Assembly (NCBI GenBank): GCA_016213775.1 | Contig: JACQZR010000189.1 | Coordinates: forward strand, 49,914-113,913 | Direction of reading: 5' to 3' | Origin: Acidobacteriota bacterium | GTDB lineage: Bacteria > Acidobacteriota > Terriglobia > Bryobacterales > Bryobacteraceae | Length of the DNA: 64,000 bases | Shown: positions 44,728 to 53,497 of the stretch, in pieces | Layout of the letters: every line of letters begins with the position of its first letter | How positions within the stretch are numbered: position 1 is the first letter of the stretch | Notes under the pieces: generated by a model | Databases searched by the model: none | Told to the model about the DNA's origin: nothing | The model's input: only the letters and a program-made list of their open reading frames with translations | Program-made: the position numbers and the translations under genes

Positions 44728-47700
44728 CTAGAAGCTCACTGTCGCTGAGGACGATGTCCCCACGCTGTTCGTTAGAGTGACCGCTGCCCCGGTGACTGAC
44801 CCGCTCGTCCCCTGCACCGTAAACGGAATCGTCAGCCGCAGCAAACTGCCGAATGGCGCCGCCGCCGCGCCCTGATACCACGCACTCGTCGCCTGCGCCA
44901 GATTCACCGTGAACTCGCTAGCCGAGACGCTGCCGGTAGTCGTCAGCCGGATGGCCGCCGACGTGATCTGCCGCGTCGTGGCAAACGCCGTAATGACCAA
45001 ATCGAATCCAGTTGCCGTCCGCGTCGCCGTCAACGACGAAATCACGGGAGCCGTGTTCGGAATCACAATCTGCGTCGACGGCGCCGGCGATGGCGTCACA
45101 TCCGTCGTCCCCTGCGTCAACCGCGCCGTAATCGTGATCACACCCGCAACCGTACCCGTCTGCAATCCGAGCGTCGATGGAAACACCGCGTTCGTTTGAT
45201 TCGCCGCAATCGTGAATGCCACCCGCCTTCCCCCAGTGGAGAACTGCACCGCCGGGTCGTCAGCCCCGCCCGTGGGAGCAAACGTCAACGTCAGTTCGCC
45301 AGTGAGCGGAAGCGGATACGCCTGTCCCAGCGCGACCCCCGGCGTCAACTGTTGATTCGCCCCACCGGTCGCGCTCACGCCGCTGAAGTTCACCGGTGGC
45401 GTCGGCGGTAGATTCACCAGCAGCGTCAACTGCTGCGAAGCGGAGACCTGCGCGTTGTCAGTCACTCGAACCGTGAACGGGAAACTCCCCGCTGTTGTCA
45501 CCCGCCCGCTGATCGCGCCCGTTGTCGCATCGATCGCCAACCCCGCCGGCGCACCCGTAAGGCTCCAGCGGTACGGCGGAGTGCCGCCGCTCGCCACCAC
45601 GGTGAACGCCACACTGCCGCCCGCAGTCACCGCCGGCAGCGTCTCCGAACTCGTGATCCGCAGCAACGGCGCATTGATCGAAATCGTCAGCGCCGCAATC
45701 GCCCGCGCACCCCGGCTGTCCGTCACCTCAACGCTGAAGGCAAACTGACCGGCAACCGCTGGTGTACCGCTGATCCGCCCTGTCGCCGCGTCAATCGTCA
45801 ATCCCGCCGGAAGCGATCCCTCGCTCACCCGCCACTGCAGCGGCGCCACACCGCCGGTGGCGCTCAGTGTTGCCGCGTAGGCAACCCCGACAATCCCCGA
45901 CGGAGGCGCCCCGCTTTGAATGCGAATCGCTTCAGCAATCACCAGGGTATAGTTGCGCGTCCCCTTGGAAGACGTGCTGTCGGTCACCTCAACAGTGAAC
46001 GTCGAATTCCCCGCCGCCACCGGTGTGCCGCTGATCACGCCGGCGCTCGTCAGCGTCAGCCCTTGCGGCAATGATCCTGAAGACACCCGGAATGTATACG
46101 GCGCAGTGCCTCCCGAACCCGTCAGCGACGCCGTATACAACGTCCCTGCCACTCCTTCCGGCAAGGTCTGCGGCGCAATCTGTAAATTGGCCGCCGCTGC
46201 GATCACAACCGTGTAGTTCCGAACACCGACTTGCGAGAAAGCATCCACCACCCGAACCGTGATCGGAAACGAATTCGCCTGCGTGGGCGTGCCGCGCAGC
46301 AATCCGGATGTCTCCAGCGTCAATCCCGGTACAGCACCCGACTGAAGAACGAACGTGTACGGCCCGTTCCCTCCCGTGGCTGTCAACTGCTGCGAATATG
46401 CAACGCCAACCGTGCCGCCCGCCAACGACTCCGGCCGGATCTGAAGATTCTGCCCCACCACCAGGCTGTACTCTCGCGTCACCTGCATTCCCGTCGTATC
46501 CGTCGCAAGCACCGTGAACGGAAACGTCCCGTTCTGCGTCGGAATACCGCTCAGAATACCTGTCGACGTCAGCACAAGGCCCGGAAGCGGCGATCCCGAA
46601 ATCCCCCACGTGTAAGGCGCGGTCCCCCCAGTCGCCGTGAACGCCACCTGGTAAAACACACCCACCGAGGCAGGCGGCAGAGGATCCAGCGTTATCCGGA
46701 AACCTGGATTCACCGTCAGTACGAACGTTCGTGTCACCGTCAACCCCGTCACGTCCGTCACCTTGATATTCACGTTGAACAGCCCCGCCAATCCGGGCGT
46801 TCCCGACAGCACCCCGGTAACAAAATCCAGCGTCAGGCCGGGTACCGTGGAATTCACGATCTGCCAATTGTACGGAGCCGTCCCGCCAACCGCCGTCAAC
46901 GTCTCCTGATACGCCGTCCCGACGATGCCCGTCTTCAGTTGGCCATTGGTGATCACCAGCCCGTTGCCGGTCACCAGCGTTAGTGCCCGCGATGCCGTTT
47001 GGTTCACACTATCCCGCACGCCCACCGTGAACGTAAACGATGCGTTGCTTTGCCCCGTCCCGCTGAGAATCCCGCTCGATGGATCCAGCGTGAATCCCGG
47101 CGGCGTGAAATCCAGAATCGACCACGTATAGGGAGGCACCCCTCCCGCTGCGTTGAGCTGCGTCGAATAGAACGTCGACAGCGGAGCCACTGGCAGCGTC
47201 AGTGTCGTGATTTGCACCGTACTCCCCGTCGTCAGCGTGAGCGTCGTTTGTGCCGTCAATCCCGTAGCGTCGCGCACAAACACAACGATTGCGAACACAC
47301 CAGACTGCTGCGTCACACCCGAAATTGTCCCACCCGGATTCAAGACAATCCCGAGCGGCAGCGGGCTCGGCGTTGTCCACGTGTACGGAATCGTTCCCCC
47401 GCTCGCCGCCAGCGTAGCCGTGTAGAAGACTCCCGGCGTAAGCGCGGGCAGCGTCGTGGTCGTAATAGTCAAAGTGTTGGAAACCACCAGCGAGAACGAA
47501 GCAGTCGCATTCTGCTGCCCATCCGAAACCGTCACCTGGATCAGGAACGAGCCGCCCTGCAGCGGTGTCCCCGACAGCAATCCATTGCTGTTCAACGTCA
47601 ACCCCGGCGGCAGCGCCAGCGGGCTCGACCATGTATACGAACCGCTTCCGCCCGTCGCGCTGAACGTGAACGAATAGAAGATGCCCGGCGATGCGCTCGG

Positions 47701-49137
47701 CAGCACCTGCGTCTGGATCTGCAGCGACCCCGAAATCACCAGCGTGAAACTGCCCTGCACCGATGCCCCACTCCCGTCCCGTACTGTAACCACCAGCGGA
47801 AACGAGCCCGTTTGCTGCGGCACACCGGATAATGTCCCGTTCGATAGCAGGCTCAGCCCGCCCGGCAACGTGCTCGCCGTGGACCAAGTGTAGGGAATGG
47901 TTCCGCCCGCCGCCGCGAACGTGAAAGAGTAACTCGTGTTCGGCAGCCCCGAAGGCACCGTGGTCGTCAGAATCCGCAGCACGCTTGAGATGTTCAGCGT
48001 GAGGCCTGCCTGCGCGCTCTGTCCCGCCGAATCCTGCACCCGGACCGTTAGCGGAAAACTCCCGCTCTGCTGCGTGGTCCCCGATAGCACGCCGTTTGCG
48101 TTCAACGTTATGCCCGAAGGCAGCGCGCTGTTCGTGCTCCAAAAGAGCTGCCCGGTCCCGCCGCTTGCCGTCAGATTCTGGCTGTAGAACACGCCCGGAG
48201 TGCCGCCCGGCAGCGAGGGGGTCGTGATCTGGAGTTGCGGCGCGGAGCTACGCACTTCCAGCGTCACGGTGCGAAACGTCTGCGACGTGTTCCGGTCCAC
48301 CACCCGCACATTGATGTTGAAATTCCCCGCCAGGGTAGGAGTGCCGGACAGGAAACCAGTCGCCGCGAGATTGAGTCCCGGCGGCAGTCCGCTCACCACT
48401 GACCACGTGTATGGCGCCAAGCCCCCGCTCACCCCTAACTGCGTCGAGTAACTTTGATTCAGCAGCGCGAACGGCAATACGGATGACGTGATCTGAAGCG
48501 GTTGCCGGATCACGATCGTATACGGCACGCTGATCGATTGATTGTCCGACGACCTCACGCCCACCGTGACATCAAAGGAGCCTGCCTGCGTTGGCGTGCC
48601 TCCGAAAATACCGCTTTGAGAAAACAGGATCCCCGGCGGCAGTTGCCCGGTCACGCTGTAAATCAGCGGCTGGGCTCCGCCCGCGGCCTGCACCTGCGCA
48701 CTATACGGAATACCGACATCGCCCGATGGCGGCGCCTGACTCACGATTCTTAGCTGGTCTCCGAAAAACACCTGAACAACGTTCGAGACTCCCGGAAAGT
48801 TACACCCGGACCCCGACGGGTTGATCAACTGTACCTCGTGGTTGCCGGGGGCTCCGGCCGTAAGAGCGCCCGGAACCGTGTAGATAATCTGGTAGAATCC
48901 GTTCGGCAGAGTCATAGGGGTTGGCGCGTCCACGGTTGTCGAGTCGAACCGTATCAGGGCGCCCAAGCAGAAGTTCTGGCCCACAATTGTCAGCACGGCA
49001 TTGGCGCCGGCCGCGGGCGGTGTGGGATTCGTCGTCACCGATGTAATAACCGGTCCCTGACCCGGCCCCTGACCATAGGCAAACCCCGCAAGCACCGCCG
49101 TGGCGGCCACCAGTACTCCGAGCCTTCTCGCCATCAA
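44728..49137 (-). CDS. Large secreted protein with 13 putative-Ig (He_PIG) repeats
   Basis: Encodes 1469 residues. After a signal peptide (LGVLVAATAVLAGFAYG) and an IPT/TIG-like domain (VITSVTTNPTPPAAGANAVL) come 13 repeats of about 86 residues. Each follows the pattern GxxYxxxLxAxGGxxPYTW...LPxGLxLxxxGxLSGTPxxxGxFxxxVxVxD, for example TAPYTWGISGSPLPGL and SGTPTLAGNFNINVRVVD. The last about 220 residues are a different beta-rich region, ending in TNSVGTSSSATVSF. No sorting motif, membrane span or catalytic site is seen. Such proteins form extended stalks for adhesion or surface display. It begins two bases after the upstream gene. Confidence 0.88.
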   Translation of the reverse strand: MMARRLGVLVAATAVLAGFAYGQGPGQGPVITSVTTNPTPPAAGANAVLTIVGQNFCLGALIRFDSTTVDAPTPMTLPNGFYQIIYTVPGALTAGAPGNHEVQLINPSGSGCNFPGVSNVVQVFFGDQLRIVSQAPPSGDVGIPYSAQVQAAGGAQPLIYSVTGQLPPGILFSQSGIFGGTPTQAGSFDVTVGVRSSDNQSISVPYTIVIRQPLQITSSVLPFALLNQSYSTQLGVSGGLAPYTWSVVSGLPPGLNLAATGFLSGTPTLAGNFNINVRVVDRNTSQTFRTVTLEVRSSAPQLQITTPSLPGGTPGVFYSQNLTASGGTGQLFWSTNSALPSGITLNANGVLSGTTQQSGSFPLTVRVQDSAGQSAQAGLTLNISSVLRILTTTVPSGLPNTSYSFTFAAAGGTIPYTWSTASTLPGGLSLLSNGTLSGVPQQTGSFPLVVTVRDGSGASVQGSFTLVISGSLQIQTQVLPSASPGIFYSFTFSATGGSGSYTWSSPLALPPGLTLNSNGLLSGTPLQGGSFLIQVTVSDGQQNATASFSLVVSNTLTITTTTLPALTPGVFYTATLAASGGTIPYTWTTPSPLPLGIVLNPGGTISGVTQQSGVFAIVVFVRDATGLTAQTTLTLTTGSTVQITTLTLPVAPLSTFYSTQLNAAGGVPPYTWSILDFTPPGFTLDPSSGILSGTGQSNASFTFTVGVRDSVNQTASRALTLVTGNGLVITNGQLKTGIVGTAYQETLTAVGGTAPYNWQIVNSTVPGLTLDFVTGVLSGTPGLAGLFNVNIKVTDVTGLTVTRTFVLTVNPGFRITLDPLPPASVGVFYQVAFTATGGTAPYTWGISGSPLPGLVLTSTGILSGIPTQNGTFPFTVLATDTTGMQVTREYSLVVGQNLQIRPESLAGGTVGVAYSQQLTATGGNGPYTFVLQSGAVPGLTLETSGLLRGTPTQANSFPITVRVVDAFSQVGVRNYTVVIAAAANLQIAPQTLPEGVAGTLYTASLTGSGGTAPYTFRVSSGSLPQGLTLTSAGVISGTPVAAGNSTFTVEVTDSTSSKGTRNYTLVIAEAIRIQSGAPPSGIVGVAYAATLSATGGVAPLQWRVSEGSLPAGLTIDAATGRISGTPAVAGQFAFSVEVTDSRGARAIAALTISINAPLLRITSSETLPAVTAGGSVAFTVVASGGTPPYRWSLTGAPAGLAIDATTGAISGRVTTAGSFPFTVRVTDNAQVSASQQLTLLVNLPPTPPVNFSGVSATGGANQQLTPGVALGQAYPLPLTGELTLTFAPTGGADDPAVQFSTGGRRVAFTIAANQTNAVFPSTLGLQTGTVAGVITITARLTQGTTDVTPSPAPSTQIVIPNTAPVISSLTATRTATGFDLVITAFATTRQITSAAIRLTTTGSVSASEFTVNLAQATSAWYQGAAAAPFGSLLRLTIPFTVQGTSGSVTGAAVTLTNSVGTSSSATVSF

Positions 49138-49139
49138 AT

Positions 49140-50138
49140 CTATTCCTCCGTTTGCGGTTCCGCCGGATCAGGCGGAACAAACACCGTTCTTAACCCGGAA
49201 TCGCTCACTTCCACCAACCACAACGGATCCCCCGATACTTCATTCAACCGGAAAATACCGCCGTTGATCATTCGATTCAGACCTGTTGGCGTGCACGGGC
49301 ACTCCGCTGACCGCGTCTCCGCCGTCTCCACATTCACTTCCGTTACCGCCGCTGTCGTCGTATTGATCATCAGCACCCGACGCGCGTCCAACAGCGCCAC
49401 TGGCCCGTAGGAATCCCCCTCTGCCACGTTGCTTACCTCGGTCACCGCTGGAATCTCCTTCGCCAGCAACACCCCCTCAGTCGTGGAATACACGGCATCA
49501 TGACTGTCTTCCAGAAACGTCATTGCGCGTACCGCGGTTTCCTGTGGCAGCCGGGTCCGGTTTCCATCGCGGTCGATCGCAATCAGCGCCGGCACATCGG
49601 GATAGGAGACCAGCACCAGCGTCCCATCATCGCTCACCGCAATCGCCGCCGGCGCGCCCTCATTGGTCAGATCCAGCTCCTGCCGGACAATGCTCTCCGT
49701 CCCTAGTCCGGTCAATAGCAGCAGTTTGTTGGTCTCCTCGAACCACAACGCCCCACTCCCCCCCTTGGGGCTCAACGTCAGACTCTTAGCACCAGACGGA
49801 ATCTCCTCCAACAGCTTCACCGCCGGCGTCACATCCCGCAGGTCAACAAAATAGGGCGCTTTCTCATCTCCCCCCAATACAAACGCAAACTCCTTGCCCC
49901 CACTGATCGCGGCCGCTTTCACCACGAATCCAAGATCCGCGCTTTTGCCAAGTACGGACGACCCCGTAATCCCCAGGATGGGCCGGATCGACTGCTGACG
50001 CGCATCCCAAACCCAGCCCAACATCGGTCCGCGAATGGGACCTTGTGCGCTCATAATTGGTACGCTCACAATTGGTACGCTCGCAATCGCCGCGAACGCC
50101 GCCGCAAGCGCGATCTTGCGCATGAGAGAAACCGTCAT
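49140..50138 (-). CDS. Exported beta-propeller-like protein
   Basis: Encodes 332 residues. A signal peptide (KIALAAAFAAIASVPIVSVP) is followed by propeller-like blades with repeated AVSDDGTLVLVSYPDVPALI, MTFLEDSHDAVYSTTEGVLL and ALLDARRVLMINTT motifs, about every 40 residues. No enzyme motif is present. The start at 50138 is chosen because GAGGTGAGG lies six bases upstream; the ATG at 50162 and a further internal one at 50123 are alternatives. It heads a four-gene operon with the repeat protein, and the two may be assembled together at the cell surface. Confidence 0.75.
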   Translation of the reverse strand: MTVSLMRKIALAAAFAAIASVPIVSVPIMSAQGPIRGPMLGWVWDARQQSIRPILGITGSSVLGKSADLGFVVKAAAISGGKEFAFVLGGDEKAPYFVDLRDVTPAVKLLEEIPSGAKSLTLSPKGGSGALWFEETNKLLLLTGLGTESIVRQELDLTNEGAPAAIAVSDDGTLVLVSYPDVPALIAIDRDGNRTRLPQETAVRAMTFLEDSHDAVYSTTEGVLLAKEIPAVTEVSNVAEGDSYGPVALLDARRVLMINTTTAAVTEVNVETAETRSAECPCTPTGLNRMINGGIFRLNEVSGDPLWLVEVSDSGLRTVFVPPDPAEPQTEE

Positions 50139-50267
50139 ACGAATCCTCACCTCTGCAATCATCTCATACCCGGCTTTGCCGGGGGATAGGGAATGACTCC
50201 CCTATCTCTCTTTGTGCGTTTAGGGGGTAGAACTTCTCTAACGATTTCATCCCTCTCCGCAGTTAAT

Positions 50268-51377
50268 ATGAATTTCATGCTCCTACTCCTGTGGCTAGCC
50301 ACACTGTCGCCCGCTCAGACACTTCGCGAGGCAGGAATCCTGCCCGGCATTCTCCCCCCGGGCCCGCTCAACGCGATTACGGACGTGAGCGGCGTTCGTG
50401 TCGGGCATATCACGCTCCGTCAGGGCGATTCTATTCGCACCGGAGTCACTGCTATCCTCCCCCATCCCGGCAATCTGTTTCAAAACAAAGTCCCAGCGGC
50501 GGTCTTTGTTGCCAACGCGTTCGGCAAGCTTGCGGGAAGCACCCAAGTGGAAGAACTGGGCAATATCGAAACACCGATCGTCCTCACCAACACCCTCAGC
50601 GTGGCAGAGGGAATCGCTGGGGCCGTGGAATACACCCTCCAACAGCCGGGCAACCAGTCCGTGCGCTCTGTCAATGCCGTTGTGGGAGAGACCAACGATG
50701 GATTCCTGAACGATATTCGGGCCAGAGTCGTCACCAAGGAGCACGTTCGCCAAGCCATCAGTTCCGCCAAGGACGGCCCTGTGGAGGAAGGCGCCGTAGG
50801 TGCCGGCACCGGCACCGTCTGCTTCGGCTTCAAGGGCGGTATCGGGACCGCTTCCCGCAAGCTCCCCAAACCCCTCGGCGGCTACACCATCGGGGTTCTC
50901 GTCCAAGCCAACTTCGGCGGTATCCTGGAAATCCTTGGAGCACCGGTCGGACGCGAACTACGCCAGTACTACCTCAGGGAATACGCCGAGCCTCCGCCAG
51001 CCGGCTCGTGTATGGTTATCGTAGCCACCGATGCCCCGCTCGATTCCCGCAATCTAAAGCGCCTCGCTTCACGCGCTGTCCTCGGTCTCGGCAAAGTAGG
51101 CTCCTCCACTTCCAACGGCAGCGGCGAGTATGTAATCGCTTTCTCCACTGCCCAATTCATTCCTTTCTCCGGCCCTCGGGAACGCATGATGAACACCCTC
51201 TCCAACGACGCCGTATCCCCGCTATTCCAAGCTGTCAAGGAGGCGACAGAGGAGGCCGTTTATCGATCCATGTGGCACGCGGACTCCATGCAAGGCAACG
51301 GCCGTAAAGTCGAGGCACTCCCCCGCCAGCGCGTTTTGGAGATTCTTCGCCGCCACGGCTTGTTGCGTATACTATGA
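50268..51377 (+). CDS. P1-family peptidase (DmpA/BapA-like aminopeptidase)
   Basis: Encodes 369 residues. A signal peptide (LLLLWLATLSPAQ) is followed by the P1 pattern: NAITDVSGVRVGH, VFVANAFGKLAGSTQVEELG, VNAVVGETNDGFLND, then VGAGTGTVCFGFKGGIGTAS with the conserved FKGGIGTAS self-processing region, and PIVLTNTLSVAEG earlier. Members are self-cleaved Ntn hydrolases that release N-terminal amino acids or cyclic products. It overlaps the sigma factor gene by four bases, so it could be cotranscribed with that operon. Confidence 0.92.
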   Translation: MNFMLLLLWLATLSPAQTLREAGILPGILPPGPLNAITDVSGVRVGHITLRQGDSIRTGVTAILPHPGNLFQNKVPAAVFVANAFGKLAGSTQVEELGNIETPIVLTNTLSVAEGIAGAVEYTLQQPGNQSVRSVNAVVGETNDGFLNDIRARVVTKEHVRQAISSAKDGPVEEGAVGAGTGTVCFGFKGGIGTASRKLPKPLGGYTIGVLVQANFGGILEILGAPVGRELRQYYLREYAEPPPAGSCMVIVATDAPLDSRNLKRLASRAVLGLGKVGSSTSNGSGEYVIAFSTAQFIPFSGPRERMMNTLSNDAVSPLFQAVKEATEEAVYRSMWHADSMQGNGRKVEALPRQRVLEILRRHGLLRIL

Positions 51378-51916
51378 ATTTGAACGAGTGCCCGTCCAAC
51401 GACTATCTCGCTAAGCTTGCCTCCGCGGACCCTGCCACCACGGACCACTTTGTTCGCCACTACACAAATATCCTGCAGGTGAAACTGCGCGCTCGCACCA
51501 TCTATGGGCACGAGGCCGAGGAGATTCGTCAGGAGACCTTTCGCCGCGTCCTGTCCGCCGTCAAGGAGGGCAAGATCCGCGATGGCACAAAGCTCAACGC
51601 CTACGTCAACTCCACCTGTAACCACGTCATTTCCGAGCACTTTCGACACACATCCCGTTTGTTGCCGCTGGATGCTTCGGCGAGTTGGCAATCCACCGAC
51701 AACACAGAGGATGCCGTCCTGCTCGCGGAAAAACTGGAGCGCATCCGAAAAGTTCTCGATAAGATGTCTGTAAGGGATCGCGAGATCCTGAACGCCGTCT
51801 TTCTCGAGGAGCGCGACAAAGATGCAGTCTGCCTACAGCTCGGCGTCAATCGTGACTACCTGCGTGTTCTTGTCCACCGCGCCATCAACAGTTTCCGCCA
51901 GGAATTCCTCCAGTGA
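51374..51916 (+). CDS. ECF-like sigma-70 family sigma factor
   Basis: Encodes 180 residues. Region 2 is FVRHYTNILQVKLRARTIYG and EEIRQETFRRVLSAVKEGKI; region 4 is SVRDREILNAVFLEERDKDA, then CLQLGVNRDYLRVLVHRAIN. It heads the sigma / anti-sigma / unknown / CHAT order. Its ATG sits inside the peptidase stop (ATGA). The adjacent zinc-binding anti-sigma gene probably controls it. Confidence 0.9.
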   Translation: MNLNECPSNDYLAKLASADPATTDHFVRHYTNILQVKLRARTIYGHEAEEIRQETFRRVLSAVKEGKIRDGTKLNAYVNSTCNHVISEHFRHTSRLLPLDASASWQSTDNTEDAVLLAEKLERIRKVLDKMSVRDREILNAVFLEERDKDAVCLQLGVNRDYLRVLVHRAINSFRQEFLQ

Positions 51917-51991
51917 GTATTATTTTTGCCATGCAACGACTTTTTTTGAAACGCTCGGCCATGCCCAATCACTATATCGAGGAACAACCCC

Positions 51992-52669
51992 ATGGACCAT
52001 TCTGAAGCGGTTGCCGCGGGCATGGTGGAACGTTTCGTTCTGGACGAACTGTCCGGCGCGGAACTGGACGCATTTGAGGAGCACTACTTCTCTTGTGAGA
52101 CTTGTCTGGTTGATGTGAAGGCTGCCCTGGATTTCCGGGATGCAGTCCGGATCAGCGGAGGAAAGCTACAGCCGGCAATAGCGGAGCCAAAGGTAATCCC
52201 AATGGTTCCGTCCACGAGAGAAGCGCATGCCAGCGGGATCCAGCGGTATTGGGGAGCATGGGCTGCGGTTTTGGCAGTCGCCTTTGCCGGGTATCAGTCG
52301 TTTGTGACGATACCCGGCCTCAGGGTAACGATAGCCGAGCTCCGTCAGCCTCATCTCTTCACGGGTGCAACGGTTTTTCGGATGGGCAACCGGGCAGTAT
52401 CGCCGGACTCGTCCGTTAGTCATGCCGGGCAGCCGCTTCATTTTTTTCTCGAACTCAACACTGAGCCTCAGTTTCGGGAATACCACATTCGTATCCAGCC
52501 GCCTTTCGGACCGGACGTTGTTTCCCGGGTCCCGGCGGACCTCGCCAAGGATAACGTGATGCTGGTGATCCCCAAATCTGTGGCCGGTGCGTATAAAATC
52601 ACCGTGTCCGGCGATACCGGACAAGGAGACCCGAGAATCATTCAGCAGGGCGAGATCTCGGTCCAATAG
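51992..52669 (+). CDS. Zinc-binding anti-sigma factor with membrane span
   Basis: Encodes 225 residues. The N-terminus has HYFSCETC, the H-x3-C-x2-C zinc motif (His31, Cys35, Cys38) of zf-HC2 anti-sigma domains, preceded by the helix VERFVLDELSGAELDAFEEH. A hydrophobic span (YWGAWAAVLAVAFAGYQSF) near residue 95 leads to a beta-rich outer part (GQPLHFFLELNTEPQFREYH). Signals outside the inner membrane would free the sigma factor. It follows the sigma gene after 75 bases. Confidence 0.88.
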   Translation: MDHSEAVAAGMVERFVLDELSGAELDAFEEHYFSCETCLVDVKAALDFRDAVRISGGKLQPAIAEPKVIPMVPSTREAHASGIQRYWGAWAAVLAVAFAGYQSFVTIPGLRVTIAELRQPHLFTGATVFRMGNRAVSPDSSVSHAGQPLHFFLELNTEPQFREYHIRIQPPFGPDVVSRVPADLAKDNVMLVIPKSVAGAYKITVSGDTGQGDPRIIQQGEISVQ

Positions 52670-52696
52670 ACGGGTGGTTCTTCGCTGGAGGCTGCC

Positions 52697-53497
52697 ATGC
52701 ACTTCTACAATGCCCAGGCGCATGCCCTGGGCGGCATTATCAGAAGACCTATTTCCCAGTCCGTGAACGGAGGGGCGGATTGCTCCCTGTCCACGGCCGG
52801 TGGCTATCATTCGGCCCAGGCCGGACCGTTCGCCATCGCCAACATCATCTCCTTCAGCTCGGCCAGCGCCCAATGCCTTGGCAGTTATGATGTCGGAGAA
52901 GTAGCGCACAATTCAACAGCCACGGCGGTGCTTGAGGGCTTCAACTTCCAGAACATTGTCACCTGCGATCGGATCGTGTCCCAGTTGAACATTCGTTTCT
53001 TCGATAAAGACACTGTCCCCGAGATCGTCCCCACCGGCTGTCAATTCATCGGCTTGCGTGTCAATGGTTTTCCAGTCAACGCCGAGCTGCACATCGGCGC
53101 ATTTACCTCAGGCCACAATCTCAACAAGTTAAGGAACTCCTACGCTACTGATTCCGCTTTGCGCGCGAATCTTGATACCATCAGCCTCTGGAGGGAAGAT
53201 CCGAACAGGCTCCCCGCCCCGCTACGGTGGCGGACGATGGGGAGTGCGCCGGACGTCTTGCCCGAAAGTCGCGGCATGGTGGTGACCAGCCTGCTAGCCG
53301 CGCCGATCTCCGTGCCCGGCGCCACCACCTATGGCAACGTTCTCGAGATCCCCGGCTTCGGGCTCGTCCACTTCGCGGAATTCATCCTCACGGAAAATTC
53401 GCGGCGTCTGAACATGCTGCGGTTCGAATTGGGGTGTCCAACGGATGGCGAAGTCGTCGGTGGTGGAACAGAAGGCGGAGGGTCGCAATACCCGTAA
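52697..53497 (+). CDS. Protein of unknown function in the CHAT cassette
   Basis: Encodes 266 residues with no signal peptide or membrane span. It begins MHFYNAQAHALGGIIRRPIS and contains AVLEGFNFQNIVTCDRIVSQ, LRVNGFPVNAELHIGAF and VPGATTYGNVLEIPGFGLVH, then FAEFILTENSRRLNMLRFEL and a glycine-rich end (GGGTEGGGSQYP). The VNGFPVNAEL and GFGLVHFAE segments look like conserved strands of one beta-rich fold. I recall similar short proteins starting with a QAHALxG phrase but cannot confirm a family. It has a GGAGG ribosome binding site. It overlaps the protease gene by 53 bases, so the two are likely coupled in translation. Confidence 0.8.
   Translation: MHFYNAQAHALGGIIRRPISQSVNGGADCSLSTAGGYHSAQAGPFAIANIISFSSASAQCLGSYDVGEVAHNSTATAVLEGFNFQNIVTCDRIVSQLNIRFFDKDTVPEIVPTGCQFIGLRVNGFPVNAELHIGAFTSGHNLNKLRNSYATDSALRANLDTISLWREDPNRLPAPLRWRTMGSAPDVLPESRGMVVTSLLAAPISVPGATTYGNVLEIPGFGLVHFAEFILTENSRRLNMLRFELGCPTDGEVVGGGTEGGGSQYP

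Noticed and set aside
44728..49137. Possible CRISPR or tandem-DNA array in the large repeat gene
   Set aside because: The repeat is at protein level, about 86 residues each, with diverged DNA.
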